Origin: CADEDH01 sp965216205
Lineage (GTDB): Bacteria > Actinomycetota > Acidimicrobiia > Acidimicrobiales > SZUA-35
DNA length: 64,000 nt
Reading direction: 5' to 3'
NCBI GenBank assembly: GCA_965216205.1
Contig: OZ244139.1
Span: 5,704,001-5,768,000, forward strand
Each line of letters opens with the position of its first letter. Within the stretch, counting starts at the first letter, position 1. Shown piece after piece: positions 42,467 through 51,519 of the stretch. The notes beneath the pieces are model-generated. The model ran no database searches and had not been told where the DNA came from. It saw only the letters and a list, made by a program, of their open reading frames with translations. Position numbers and translations under genes: made by a program.

Positions 42467-42480
42467 AGGACGAACGTCCT
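42467..42480. promoter_or_regulatory. Inverted repeat, candidate operator of the GntR gene
   Basis: AGGACG and CGTCCT are separated by AA, in the AT-richer 84-bp stretch upstream of the GntR gene. A perfect 6-bp-arm palindrome at this position fits autoregulation. Confidence 0.45.
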
Positions 42481-42537
42481 TTTCGGCAGATACGTCGAAT
42501 GATATGGTCCGATGTACGGTTCAAGATCGGGGACGGA

Positions 42538-43296
42538 ATGACGATCACGCCACTCGACCGCAGCAGCCCGCTGCCGCTGTGGGCGCAGCTCGAGGCGGAG
42601 CTGAAGCGCCGCCTCGACGCCGGCGAGTTCGACGACTCGTTCCCGACCGACCTGGAGCTGACCCAGACCTATGACGTGAGCCGGCACACGGTCCGCGAGG
42701 CCGTCCGCCACCTCAATCGCTCCGGGCTGCTCATCCGCGAACGAGGTCGGGGAACCGTGGTCAACCGGTCGGAGTTCGAGCAGTCGCTCGGCACGCTCTA
42801 CAGCCTCTTCAACTCGGTCGAGTCGGCAGGGGTCGAGCAGACGAGCGAGGTTCTCGAGCTCGGCGTCGTGACCGACACCGCAGCGGCCGCCCAGCTCGAC
42901 CTGGCCGACGACACCGAGCTCGTCCTGCTCGCTCGGCTCCGGTTGGCCGGCGGCATCCCGCTGGCGATCGATCGGGCGTGGCTGCCGGCGACGTTCGCCC
43001 GGCCGCTCCTCGACGTCGACTGGTCGCGTACCGCGTTGTACCGCGAGCTGGCGAACCTGCGGGCTCCCGTCCCCAACAACGGCTGGGAACGGCTCACCCC
43101 GATGATGCCGGCGCCCGCCGATCGGACCCGGCTCGACCTGAAGCGCAATCAGGCAGCGTTCTTCCTCGAGCGGCTGGGCAAGAGCGACGACCAGCCGATC
43201 GAGTGGCGGACCACCATCATCCGGGGCGACCGCTACCGCTTCGTGTCCGACTGGTCGGCCGGTCGACAGGCCACGCTCCGACCGACCGCCGCCTGA
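42538..43296 (+). CDS. GntR family regulator (HutC type, UTRA domain)
   Basis: A 252-residue protein from the ATG at 42538, preceded by GGGGA. The winged helix-turn-helix is LPLWAQLEAELKRRLDAGEF, then FPTDLELTQTYDVSRHTVREAVRHLNRSGLL (about 33-63). From about residue 90 a UTRA ligand domain follows (LLARLRLAGGIPLAIDRAWLP; FFLERLGKSDDQPIEWRTTIIRGDRYRF). HutC-type regulators respond to small acids or sugars. The nearest candidates for control are its own gene and the sulP relic/rhodanese unit downstream. Confidence 0.88.
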   Translation: MTITPLDRSSPLPLWAQLEAELKRRLDAGEFDDSFPTDLELTQTYDVSRHTVREAVRHLNRSGLLIRERGRGTVVNRSEFEQSLGTLYSLFNSVESAGVEQTSEVLELGVVTDTAAAAQLDLADDTELVLLARLRLAGGIPLAIDRAWLPATFARPLLDVDWSRTALYRELANLRAPVPNNGWERLTPMMPAPADRTRLDLKRNQAAFFLERLGKSDDQPIEWRTTIIRGDRYRFVSDWSAGRQATLRPTAA

Positions 43297-43327
43297 CCGT
43301 CACCCACCCGCGCCGGTTAGCCCCTGG

Positions 43328-43355
43328 TTGACACCCGTCCGCCCTGCGGTACCAT
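43328..43355 (+). promoter_or_regulatory. Sigma70-type promoter of the sulP relic/rhodanese unit
   Basis: TTGACA (43328-43333), a 16-bp spacer and TACCAT (43350-43355). This is the best match to a housekeeping promoter in the window. An 8-bp palindrome GTACGTAC lies downstream at 43372-43379. Confidence 0.5.
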
Positions 43356-43434
43356 AGCGGTAAGTCCATAAGTACGTACATTCGGATAATTGACCGAGCA
43401 GGTTCAGAGGGGAGTTCTCGATGGCAACCACACC

Positions 43435-43776
43435 GCCTACGCGCTGCTGGCGGGCTGCCGCCCGCGGTGGGGTTGTACGCCGCCACCGTTCCCGTCCTGG
43501 TCTACGCGCTGTTCGGCACGTCTCGACAGCTCGCAGTGGGTCCGGTGGCCATCGTCTCGTCGGTCACAGCCGCCGCCCTCGGGCATCAACGACATCGACG
43601 CCACCGGTGCGGAGATGCTCCACGACCTTCTCGGGGAGCTGAGCGACCGCAACGTGACGTTCCACCTGGCCGGCGCCAAGGGCCCCGTTCGCGACGTGCT
43701 CCGGCGGGCTGGACTCTGGGCCAGCCTCAGTGACCGGGTCCACGCCTCCACCCACGATGCGTTGGCCGCGATCACG
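43435..43776 (+). pseudogene. SulP-family sulfate permease relic
   Basis: The N-terminal SulP signature survives in pieces: AYALLAG in one frame, then LPPAVGLYAATVPVLVYALFG and TSRQLAVGPVAIVSSVTAAAL in the next frame, one base apart. It then joins directly to the end of a STAS domain (GINDIDATGAEMLHDLLGEL, VTFHLAGAKGPVRDVLRRAG, about 43582-43776), again in a different frame. All other membrane helices, several hundred residues, are missing. A 161-codon open frame runs across the relic by chance. It lies between a good promoter and the rhodanese genes. Confidence 0.85.
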
Positions 43777-43933
43777 GCGGCGCGGGGCGGGCCGCACGAT
43801 CAGCGACAGCACGGCATCGACGAGCGCCGATCGAACCGCTCGACACCCATCCAGAAGTGTCCATCACCTGCTTGAGTCGTCGCGCTGCGAGACCGATAGG
43901 CAACCAGTCCCTTTCCCCTGCAACGGAGTAGCC

Positions 43934-44521
43934 ATGACCACGACGGTCGCCAGACCCGACTCGATCGACAGTGCCGAGTTGTCCCGGATGCTGCGGGACG
44001 ATCCGGACGTCAAGATCCTCGACGTCCGTTCGGGAGGCGAGTTCGAGAGCGCCCACATCCTCGGGTCCTACAACGTGCCGCTCGACACACTTCGGGAGCA
44101 CGTCGGTGATCTCGCCGCCGTCGACCACCCGGTCGTCCTCGTGTGCCAGTCGGGAGCCCGAGCGACCAACGCCCACGGCCGGCTCAGCTCGGCCGGGAAG
44201 TCGTCGCTCCACATCCTCGAGGGCGGCATGAACTCGTGGCTGGCCTTCGGCGGCGACGTGATCCACTCGGGGAACGAGCGGTGGGCGATGGACCGCCAGG
44301 TCCGCCTGGTCGCTGGCACCATCGCCCTCATCGGGATCGTGGCCAGCGTCTTCGTGCCCAAGGCGAAGTGGCTCGCGGGCGGCGTCGCCAGCGGGCTGGT
44401 CTTCTCGGCGCTGTCCAACACCTGCGCCATGGCATCGGTACTGTCGCGACTGCCCTACAACCGGGGCCCCGAGTGCGACATCGTGGGCGTGCTCGGTGAG
44501 CTCAACCGCCCGGAGGTCTGA
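43934..44521 (+). CDS. Rhodanese domain fused to a DUF2892 membrane domain
   Basis: A 195-residue protein. The rhodanese active loop is VLVCQSGARATNAHG with the catalytic Cys. The C-terminal part has two transmembrane helices (VRLVAGTIALIGIVASVF and LAGGVASGLVFSALSNTCAMASVL) of the DUF2892 type. It presumably handles sulfane sulfur at the membrane. The association with a sulfate-permease relic and a second rhodanese (2 nt downstream) points to sulfur metabolism or detoxification. Confidence 0.9.
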   Translation: MTTTVARPDSIDSAELSRMLRDDPDVKILDVRSGGEFESAHILGSYNVPLDTLREHVGDLAAVDHPVVLVCQSGARATNAHGRLSSAGKSSLHILEGGMNSWLAFGGDVIHSGNERWAMDRQVRLVAGTIALIGIVASVFVPKAKWLAGGVASGLVFSALSNTCAMASVLSRLPYNRGPECDIVGVLGELNRPEV

Positions 44522-44523
44522 CC

Positions 44524-44820
44524 ATGCACACCGATCATCCCGTGACCGACTACGAGACCGTCGTCGGCAGCGAGGGTCAACTGATCGACGTTCGACAGCC
44601 CGACGAGGTGGCGGTCGGCACGCTCCCGGGCGCCGTCAACATCCCGCTCGACACCCTCCCCGACCGGCTCGATGAGCTCGACCGCTCGCGCCGGGTCGTG
44701 CTGCTCTGCCGCAGCGGTGGACGGAGCACCAGCGCAGCCGAGTTGCTGACCGCCGCCGGCTTCACCGACGTCGTCAACCTCGCCGGTGGCATGCTCGCGT
44801 TCGCCGACAGCGACGGGTGA
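44524..44820 (+). CDS. Single-domain rhodanese sulfurtransferase
   Basis: A 98-residue protein made only of a rhodanese domain: LIDVRQPDEVAVGTLPGAVNIPLDTL, about positions 20-45, then VVLLCRSGGRSTSAAELL with the catalytic Cys in the CRSGGRS loop. It starts 2 nt after the previous gene's stop, so the two rhodaneses are co-expressed. Confidence 0.92.
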   Translation: MHTDHPVTDYETVVGSEGQLIDVRQPDEVAVGTLPGAVNIPLDTLPDRLDELDRSRRVVLLCRSGGRSTSAAELLTAAGFTDVVNLAGGMLAFADSDG

Positions 44821-44967
44821 GCGTCCGCCGTTCGCTCGGCACCCCAGCTTGATCCACCGCGCTCGGCACCCACCTCGCTCGACACCGCCACCGGCCCATC
44901 CGTAGGCTCGTCGCCACAGCTCGGGCCGCATCGCTGCCGTCCGACCGGGTCGAACGAAGGGAACACC

Positions 44968-46113
44968 ATGCGGGTCGGAGCGACCATCTTCAACCAGAAC
45001 TACACCGATTGGGACCGCTACGAGGCCGAGGAGCGGGGCGAGCAGGTCGATGCCCGCCCGGCGAAGTCCGACCGCGAGATCTTCGCCGAGGAGGTGGAGC
45101 TCGCCCGCCTGGCCGACACGAGCGGGTTCGACTCGGTGTGGACCATCGAGCACCACTTCACCCCCTACACGATGGTCACCAATCCGCTGCAGTACCTGAC
45201 CTACATCGCCGGGGTCACGTCGAACGTCGACCTCGGCACGATGGTGGTCGTGCTCCCGTGGCACAACCCGGTCCGGGTGGCCGAGGACACGAACATGCTC
45301 GACGCGTTCCTCGGGGGCGACCGCCGGGTCATCCTCGGGGTGGGTCGGGGGCTCGGTCGCCGGGAGTTCGGCGGCTTGGGCATCGACCAGGGCGAGTCGC
45401 GAGCCCGGTTCGACGAGAGCCTCCAGGTCCTCAAGCAGCTCCTGTCGACCGGGGCATGCGAGTACCACGGCGAGCACTACCAGATCGACGGGCTCCGGCT
45501 CCGACCCCAGCTCGAGCGGGACCTCACCGACCAGCTCTGGTGCGCTGGCGGCTCCCCGGATTCGGTGGCGGTCATCGCCCGCAACGACGTCAACCCGCTG
45601 ATCATCCCCACCACCTCGCTCGACCTCTCGCTCGACGTGGCCAGGACCTACACCCAGCTCCGAGCCGACGCCGGCCACGAAGGTGCAGCCCACACCAAGC
45701 TCGCCCTGTGGACCTACGTGGCCGAGACCGAGGAGGAGGCCCGGGCCGGCGCCGACCGCTACATGGTGGAGTACGCCGACTCCGCCCTCCGCCACTACGA
45801 GCTCCGAGGCGACCACCTGAAGGACGTGCAGGGCTACGAGACCTACGGCGCCGTGCAGGAGGCGCTCAGCCAGGACGCCTCGCCGTTCCTACGCGGCTTC
45901 TTCGACTCCCACCCGTGGGGCACCCCCGAGCAGACGATCGAACGGGCCACCGAGCTCGCCCATGCCTTCGGCACCAACGAGATCATGTTCGTGTTCAAGT
46001 ACGGCGGAATGCCGATCGACGAGGCTCGTAGCAGCATGGAGCTCTTCGCCCGGGAGGTGATGCCGGCGCTCAAGGAGCTCGAGCCGGCACCGCTCCAACC
46101 GGTGGCCGCCTGA
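44968..46113 (+). CDS. LLM-class flavin-dependent oxidoreductase
   Basis: A 381-residue luciferase-like monooxygenase of the long EHHF type: FDSVWTIEHHFTPYTMVTNPLQ around residues 53-74, DRRVILGVGRGLGRREFGG for flavin binding, and QTIERATELAHAFGTNEIMF near the C-terminus. An acidic insert (YEAEERGEQVDARPAKSDRE) follows the first strand. A TAGGCT hexamer about 60 nt upstream is a possible -10. The substrate is unknown; it is the third LLM gene in the window. Confidence 0.88.
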   Translation: MRVGATIFNQNYTDWDRYEAEERGEQVDARPAKSDREIFAEEVELARLADTSGFDSVWTIEHHFTPYTMVTNPLQYLTYIAGVTSNVDLGTMVVVLPWHNPVRVAEDTNMLDAFLGGDRRVILGVGRGLGRREFGGLGIDQGESRARFDESLQVLKQLLSTGACEYHGEHYQIDGLRLRPQLERDLTDQLWCAGGSPDSVAVIARNDVNPLIIPTTSLDLSLDVARTYTQLRADAGHEGAAHTKLALWTYVAETEEEARAGADRYMVEYADSALRHYELRGDHLKDVQGYETYGAVQEALSQDASPFLRGFFDSHPWGTPEQTIERATELAHAFGTNEIMFVFKYGGMPIDEARSSMELFAREVMPALKELEPAPLQPVAA

Positions 46114-46170
46114 TCCCACCTGATCCCACGGCCCGTCAGCCGGCCGTCAGCCGCTGGTGGTGGGCGGATC

Positions 46171-46176
46171 TAGCGT
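46171..46176 (+). promoter_or_regulatory. -10 element, leaderless start of the 46184 methyltransferase gene
   Basis: TAGCGT lies 7 nt before the ATG at 46184. Confidence 0.45.
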
Positions 46177-46183
46177 CGAGGCC

Positions 46184-46795
46184 ATGATCGTGCTGCCCCC
46201 GAACCACCACGCCGACTATCCGCCGTTCCGGGGTCCGTTCGGCTACGTCGCCGGGGCGACGATGGTGATCGGCCGGGGGGCCGACGCCCGCCTGGTGGCC
46301 GATCTCGCCGGGGTCGGTGCGGGCGACCATGTGCTCGACATCGGCTGCGGCCCGGGAACGGCGGCCCGGCGGGCTGCTCGGCGCAGCGCTCGGGTCACCG
46401 GTGTCGACCCCGCCGAGCCGATGCTGCGCCTGGCCCGGCTGCTCACCCGACTCCGACCCTCGGGCGATCTGCGGTGGGTCCGGGCTGGAGCCGAGTCGCT
46501 CCCGTTGCCCGACGGTGACGTGACCGCGTGCTGGTCGATCGCATCGGTCCACCACTGGACCGATCTCGACGCCAGCCTCGCCGAGGTTCGCCGGGTCCTC
46601 GCTCCGGGCGGCATGTTCGTCGCCCTCGAGCGGCGCAGCCGTCCCGGCGCCCGGGGGAACGCCAGCCACGGCTGGACCCCGCAGCAGGCCGACACGTTCG
46701 CGTCGATGCTCACCGCCCACGGGTTCGCCGCACCGGCGGTGACCAACCACGATCTCGGCCTCCGGAAGGCGGTCGCGGTGTCGGCCCGGCGCTGA
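46184..46795 (+). CDS. Class I SAM-dependent methyltransferase
   Basis: A 203-residue protein. Motif I is VLDIGCGPGTAARRAA, post-I VTGVDPAEPMLRLA, and motif IV/V WSIASVHHWTDLDASLAEVRRVLAPGG (about 118-144). Its VHHWTD motif resembles the methyltransferases at 26997 and 60789, so the three may be distant paralogues. The substrate is unknown. The leaderless promoter fixes the start at 46184 over the GTG at 46157. Confidence 0.87.
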   Translation: MIVLPPNHHADYPPFRGPFGYVAGATMVIGRGADARLVADLAGVGAGDHVLDIGCGPGTAARRAARRSARVTGVDPAEPMLRLARLLTRLRPSGDLRWVRAGAESLPLPDGDVTACWSIASVHHWTDLDASLAEVRRVLAPGGMFVALERRSRPGARGNASHGWTPQQADTFASMLTAHGFAAPAVTNHDLGLRKAVAVSARR

Positions 46796-46894
46796 GCACC
46801 CCGGCTTCGGCGATGCCGGGCCGGGAACGGCGAGCACCGGAGCGCTTCACCGATTCGACTGGCGACGGGCCGACGGTCGTGGAAGGGTGCGCAC

Positions 46895-47815
46895 ATGACC
46901 GCTGAGCGGCCGTTGCCGGGCGATCGGATCGCCTACAGCCCGATCGTCGACCGTGCGCCGATCCGCTGGCCGGGCGACGCCCGGGTGGCGTTCTGGGTCG
47001 CCCCCAACGTGGAGTTCTACGAGTACCTGCCGCCTCGAGACGGTGTCCGCAACCCGTGGCCCCGATCCCCCCACCCCGACGTGCAAGGCTATGCCGAGCG
47101 GGAGTACGGCAACCGGGTGGGGTTCTGGCGGATGCTGCCGGTGCTCGACGAGTTCGACGTGCGCTGCACGGTGTCGCTCAACTTCGCCGTGCTCGACCAC
47201 TTCGGTGAGATCGGCGAGGCCATGATCGAGCGCCGGTGGGAGCTCATGTCGCACGGGATCTACAACACCCGCTACCTCACGACCCTCACCGAGGACGAGG
47301 AGCGGGCGTTCTATGCCGACACGATGGCGAGTTGCCTGCAGGCGACGGGCGAACCGCTCAAGGGCATGCTCGGCCCCGCCATCTCCAACACCCTCGCCAC
47401 CCCCGACCTGATGGCCGAGGCGGGGCTGCTCTACCACGCCGACTGGCTCCACGACGACCAGCCGGTACCGATCTCGGTCGAGTCCGGCCGACTGATCTCG
47501 GTGCCGTACTCGATCGAGCTCAACGACACGCCCGTCTACAACCACCACTACGAGGCCGACCACTTCCAGCGGATCTGCATGGCCCAGTTCGACCAGCTCT
47601 ACGAGGAGGGGGCCGACGGCGGTCGGGTGATGTGCCTCGCGCTGCACCCGTACGCCACCGGCGCCCCCCACCGGATCCGCTACCTGGCCGAGACCCTCGA
47701 CCACATCCTCGGCCACGACGGCGTCTGGCAGTGCACGGCCGCCGACATCGCCGAGCACTACCTCGCCCACCACTACGACGATGCCGTCGCCGACGCGACC
47801 CGCCATGCCCGCTGA
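46895..47815 (+). CDS. Polysaccharide-deacetylase-fold protein (PuuE/allantoinase-like), first paralogue
   Basis: A 306-residue NodB-fold protein. RVAFWVAPNVEFYEYLPP replaces the catalytic TFDDG of chitin/peptidoglycan deacetylases, as in the PuuE-like branch; ELMSHGIYNTRY carries the single conserved His of the second motif; LGPAISNTLATPDLMAEAGL is the fourth. PuuE-like enzymes hydrolyse cyclic amides such as allantoin. A paralogue follows immediately, so the two probably form a heteromeric or sequential unit. The substrate is unknown. Confidence 0.85.
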   Translation: MTAERPLPGDRIAYSPIVDRAPIRWPGDARVAFWVAPNVEFYEYLPPRDGVRNPWPRSPHPDVQGYAEREYGNRVGFWRMLPVLDEFDVRCTVSLNFAVLDHFGEIGEAMIERRWELMSHGIYNTRYLTTLTEDEERAFYADTMASCLQATGEPLKGMLGPAISNTLATPDLMAEAGLLYHADWLHDDQPVPISVESGRLISVPYSIELNDTPVYNHHYEADHFQRICMAQFDQLYEEGADGGRVMCLALHPYATGAPHRIRYLAETLDHILGHDGVWQCTAADIAEHYLAHHYDDAVADATRHAR

Positions 47816-47865
47816 ACCAGTGCCCGCCGAACCAGTGCTCGCCGAGCCCTCCCCGATCGAGTCCG

Positions 47866-48744
47866 ATGCCCGCTGAGCGTCGGCCGGGGGTCGATCACGG
47901 GCACTACGACTGGGCGCCCATCACGGCCCGGGCGGCGGAGCCGTTGCCCGGCGGGGCCCGGTTGGCGGTGTCGGTGCTGGTGGTGCTCGAGCACCTGGAG
48001 TGGCGTCCGCCGGAGGGGGCGATCACCAATCGTCGCCTCCCCGGGGGCTTCGGTCCGCTCCCGTTTCCCGACTACGTCAAGCACACCCACCGGGAGTACG
48101 GGCACCGGGTCGGCGTGTTCCGCCTCCTCGACCTGTTGGAGCGCCACGGGATTCCCCCGCTCGTGGCGATCGACGCGCTCACGATCGAGCGATACCCGTG
48201 GCTCGCCCGCCACGTCCACGAGCGTGGCTGCGAGCTGGTCGGGCACGGGCTGTCGCTGAGCCGGATGATCTCGAGCCGGATGGGCGATGACGAGGAGCGC
48301 CGCTACCTCGACACCTCGCTCGACGCGGTGGCGAGCGTCACCGGCCATCGGCCCGAGGGCTGGTTCGGCATCGAGTACAACGAGTCGGAGCGGACCCCGG
48401 CGCTGCTGGCCGAGGCCGGGGTGCGGTGGGTCTGCGACTGGGTCAACGACGAGCGGCCCTATCCCATGCACGTGCCGACCGGTGAGCTGTGGTCGGTCCC
48501 GCTCCTGCTGAACGCCGACGACGCCCACACGATGGGAACCCGGCGGGTGCCCATCGACCGCTACTGCCGACTCCTCGTCGAATCGGCCGAGGTGATGGCC
48601 GACGACGGCGGACGACACCTGTTCGTGGCGCTCCGGCCGTGGCTCTCCGGTCAGCCGTTCCGGGCCAGGGCGCTCGACGGTGCTCTGGCCGAGATCCTGG
48701 CCATCCCGGGTGTCGCCGCGATGCGTCCGGCCGACCTCCTCTGA
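47866..48744 (+). CDS. Polysaccharide-deacetylase-fold protein, second paralogue
   Basis: A 292-residue protein of the same fold: RLAVSVLVVLEHLEWRPPEG at the first motif, ELVGHGLSLSRM at the second, WFGIEYNESERTPALLAEAG at the fourth. It is similar in layout to the first paralogue but divergent in sequence. The gap between the genes holds an imperfect duplication of GCCCGCTGAACCAGTGC, which also forms the start of this gene. Divergence of metal-ligand positions makes an unorthodox or non-metal mechanism possible. Confidence 0.82.
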   Translation: MPAERRPGVDHGHYDWAPITARAAEPLPGGARLAVSVLVVLEHLEWRPPEGAITNRRLPGGFGPLPFPDYVKHTHREYGHRVGVFRLLDLLERHGIPPLVAIDALTIERYPWLARHVHERGCELVGHGLSLSRMISSRMGDDEERRYLDTSLDAVASVTGHRPEGWFGIEYNESERTPALLAEAGVRWVCDWVNDERPYPMHVPTGELWSVPLLLNADDAHTMGTRRVPIDRYCRLLVESAEVMADDGGRHLFVALRPWLSGQPFRARALDGALAEILAIPGVAAMRPADLL

Positions 48745-48810
48745 CCGCTGCGGGCGGGAAGTTCAACCCTGCATCACACCGCCCCGTCGTCGCTCCCCCT
48801 ATGGTGCGGG

Positions 48811-49713
48811 GTGCCGATGCCGATCGCTTCCCGCCGCCGATCGCAGTCTCGGGGCCCTGCTTTCCTCGCAGGTGGCCTCCTGCTCGCCGCGGCCCTCGGC
48901 GGCCTGGTGGCTCTGGACCCGTTCGGGTGGCGTGGACCGGCCTCGACGGCCGAAGCCATCGAGGAGGCGGTCGTCGACGTGCCGCTCGCGCCGGTCGTGG
49001 TCGAGCACGCCGACGCCGGCGCCGCCACCCCTGAAGCCGCCGTCGGTGACTTCCTCGACGCGGTGATCGCTGGCGACGACGTCGCCGCCCACACGCTCCT
49101 CGACCTCGAGGGACGCCGCCAGTTCGCCACCCCCGAGGCGTGGGCGAAGCAGCGAGTCAACCTCCTCGGCGAGCTCACCGCCTGGCGATGGATCGATCGA
49201 CCGACCACGACCCGGCTGACGAGGACACCATCGATCTCGCTCGTCAGCGGGGTCCACTCGGCCGATGCCGAGGTGACGTGGTCAGTGGTCGACGAGGACG
49301 GCTGGCGGGTCGATCTCGCCAGCTCGATCCTCGAGCCGATCCTCCCGTCCGACGATGCGGCGCTGAACGCCGCCCAGCGATGGCTCGACCACTGCACCGG
49401 CGGCCCCGACCGCGATGCCGACCGCGACACCGGGGGCGACCCGGCCGGTCCCAACCCTTCGACTGGCGAGGACGGTGTCTTTCTCGGCTCCGATTCCAGC
49501 GCCCTTGACCGAGCCTGTGGGGGCACCATCACCCCAGGCGCGAGCGCCCAACCGGTAGCCGGTCGGGTCGCGGCGGATCTGATGGTGGCGTTCGGCCCGA
49601 CAGCTCCCGAGCTGATCCGGGCCGTGCCGATCGGTGACCCGGTGGAGGTCCTGATCGTTCTGGCTCCCGACGTCGATGACTGGATCGTCGTCGACGTCGT
49701 CGAGCCGTCCTGA
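48811..49713 (+). CDS. Hypothetical membrane-anchored or secreted protein
   Basis: A 300-residue protein. An N-terminal basic segment and one hydrophobic helix (AFLAGGLLLAAALGGLVAL) are followed by an extracytoplasmic region that begins PEAAVGDFLDAVIAGDDVAAHTLLD, reminiscent of NTF2-like folds, and a Gly/Asp/Pro-rich insert. TATGGT lies 5 nt before the GTG at 48811, so the start may be this GTG or the ATG at 48817. The function is unknown. It precedes the DUF4331 gene by 31 nt and may be part of that unit. Confidence 0.7.
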   Translation: MPMPIASRRRSQSRGPAFLAGGLLLAAALGGLVALDPFGWRGPASTAEAIEEAVVDVPLAPVVVEHADAGAATPEAAVGDFLDAVIAGDDVAAHTLLDLEGRRQFATPEAWAKQRVNLLGELTAWRWIDRPTTTRLTRTPSISLVSGVHSADAEVTWSVVDEDGWRVDLASSILEPILPSDDAALNAAQRWLDHCTGGPDRDADRDTGGDPAGPNPSTGEDGVFLGSDSSALDRACGGTITPGASAQPVAGRVAADLMVAFGPTAPELIRAVPIGDPVEVLIVLAPDVDDWIVVDVVEPS

Positions 49714-49744
49714 CCCGCCGTACCCAACGAAGGAAACCCACCCA

Positions 49745-51517
49745 ATGCGATCATTGTCCATGAAGGCCGTGGCCGTGATGGCGGCGCTGCTCGTCGGCGC
49801 CACCGTCCTGGCCCTGAGCAGTGGCGGCGAGGCGTCGAGCCACCGCGACGCGCCGCTCATCACCGAGGACCCGGTGGCCGACAACACCGACCTCTACGCG
49901 TTCATCGCGCCCGACGCGACCGATCACGTGACCCTCATCGCCAACTTCATCCCGCTGCAGGAGCCGGCCGGAGGGCCGAACTTCCACCAGTTCGGTCAAG
50001 ACGTGCTCTACGAGATCAGCATCGACAACGACGGTGACGCCGTGGTCGAGGTGGCCTACCAGTTCCGGTTCACCACCACGGTCAAGAGCAACACGACGCC
50101 GCTCTACAACGAGGGCGTCATCTCGTACGACTCGACCAACGACACCTACAAGAACCTGAACGTGGAGCAGAAGTACACCATCACCGAGGTCGTCACCGGT
50201 GGGGCCACCACCGTGCTGGGAACCGGTCTGGTGGCTCCGGCCAACATCGGACCCCGCTCGACCCCCGACTACGCCGCCCTGGCCAACGCCGCTATCGAGA
50301 AGATCAACCTCACCGAAGGTGAGATGCGGGTGTTCGCCGGGCCTCGCGACGAGGCGTTCCCGGTCGATCTCGGCTCCATCTTCGACCTCGGCGGGCTGCG
50401 CCCGCTCAACAAGGCGCACCTCGTGCCCCTCGACGCCGACAACGGCGTGAACAGCACCGACGGCTTCAACGTGCACTCGATCGCGATCCAGGTGCCGAAG
50501 GCCAGGATCCTGGCCGGTGCCGAGAAGGTCATCGGCGTGCACTCCGCCACCTACCGGTTCCAGACCACCACCCGCGGCCCCGGCACCATCGCCGGCTCGG
50601 GAGCCTGGGTGCAGGTCTCGCGCCTGGGCAACCCGCTGGTCAACGAGGTCGTCGTTCCGCTCTCGTCGAAGGACGCCTTCAACGGCAGTTCGCTCGGCCC
50701 TGGCGACTCCGCCTTCAAGCCGATCGTGGAGAACCCCCGGCTCGGTCAGCTCCTGCCGGTCCTGTACCCCAACGCCTTCTCCTGCTATCCCACCACACCT
50801 CGAAGCGACCTGGTCACGATCTACCTCACCGGTATCCCCGGCGTGAACCAGCCGTCGGGTGTGGTCGCCTCCGAGCAGCTGCGACTCGACACCAGCGTCA
50901 CCCCCACGGCGTACGCCGACCAGAAGCCGCTCGGCCTGCTGGCCGGCCAGTCCGACGGGTTCCCGAACGGGCGCCGCATCGGTGACGACGTGGTCGACAT
51001 CAGCCTCCAGGCCGTGGCCGGAGCGACGCCCGTCGGATCGTGCAACGGTCAGAATCCCAACAACAAGCTGGGCGACGGGGCCGTGCGCAACGACAAGCCA
51101 CAGCTGAACACCTTCCCGTACCTGCCCCATCCCCACGCCGGGTACGACCACGTCCACGACCACTCCGCCGAGGACGACCCGGTGACCAACAGCCGCAGCC
51201 ACCAGCTGCGTCGCCTGTACTGGGCCTTCTTCCTGCGCGATGGCGATGAGGCCGGTCTGAACTACTGGATCGACAACCCGAACGACCTGAACAGCATCGC
51301 CAACCAGTTCGCGGTGTCGACCGAGTTCGTCAACCGGTACGGCAACCTCACCAACGAGCAGTTCGTGGAGCGCGTCTACCAGAACGTGCTGGGTCGGGCG
51401 AGCGACTCGAGCGGGAAGACCTACTGGCTGGGTCTCCTCAACAACAATCAGCTCACTCGGGGCGAGATGATGCTCAACTTCGCCAACTCCTCCGAGTTCA
51501 TCCAGACGGTGAGCTGA
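49745..51517 (+). CDS. Secreted DUF4331 protein with C-terminal DUF4214 domain
   Basis: A 590-residue protein with a signal peptide (AVMAALLVGATVLALSSGGEA). SSHRDAPLITEDPVADNTDLYAF is the DUF4331 opening at about 31-53; the domain extends to about residue 480 with HPHAGYDHVHDHS following. The last 95 residues, YWAFFLRDGDEAGLNYWIDN to SSEFIQTVS, are a DUF4214 domain, found in S-layer, RTX and surface proteins and thought to mediate attachment. The fusion suggests a cell-surface-displayed DUF4331. It is in an operon with the TPR gene two nucleotides downstream. Confidence 0.9.
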   Translation: MRSLSMKAVAVMAALLVGATVLALSSGGEASSHRDAPLITEDPVADNTDLYAFIAPDATDHVTLIANFIPLQEPAGGPNFHQFGQDVLYEISIDNDGDAVVEVAYQFRFTTTVKSNTTPLYNEGVISYDSTNDTYKNLNVEQKYTITEVVTGGATTVLGTGLVAPANIGPRSTPDYAALANAAIEKINLTEGEMRVFAGPRDEAFPVDLGSIFDLGGLRPLNKAHLVPLDADNGVNSTDGFNVHSIAIQVPKARILAGAEKVIGVHSATYRFQTTTRGPGTIAGSGAWVQVSRLGNPLVNEVVVPLSSKDAFNGSSLGPGDSAFKPIVENPRLGQLLPVLYPNAFSCYPTTPRSDLVTIYLTGIPGVNQPSGVVASEQLRLDTSVTPTAYADQKPLGLLAGQSDGFPNGRRIGDDVVDISLQAVAGATPVGSCNGQNPNNKLGDGAVRNDKPQLNTFPYLPHPHAGYDHVHDHSAEDDPVTNSRSHQLRRLYWAFFLRDGDEAGLNYWIDNPNDLNSIANQFAVSTEFVNRYGNLTNEQFVERVYQNVLGRASDSSGKTYWLGLLNNNQLTRGEMMLNFANSSEFIQTVS

Positions 51518-51519
51518 CG

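Noticed and set aside
43390..43875. 161-codon ORF as an intact protein
   Set aside because: Its middle part is out-of-frame SulP sequence and its ends are SulP pieces; this is a relic, not a designed protein.
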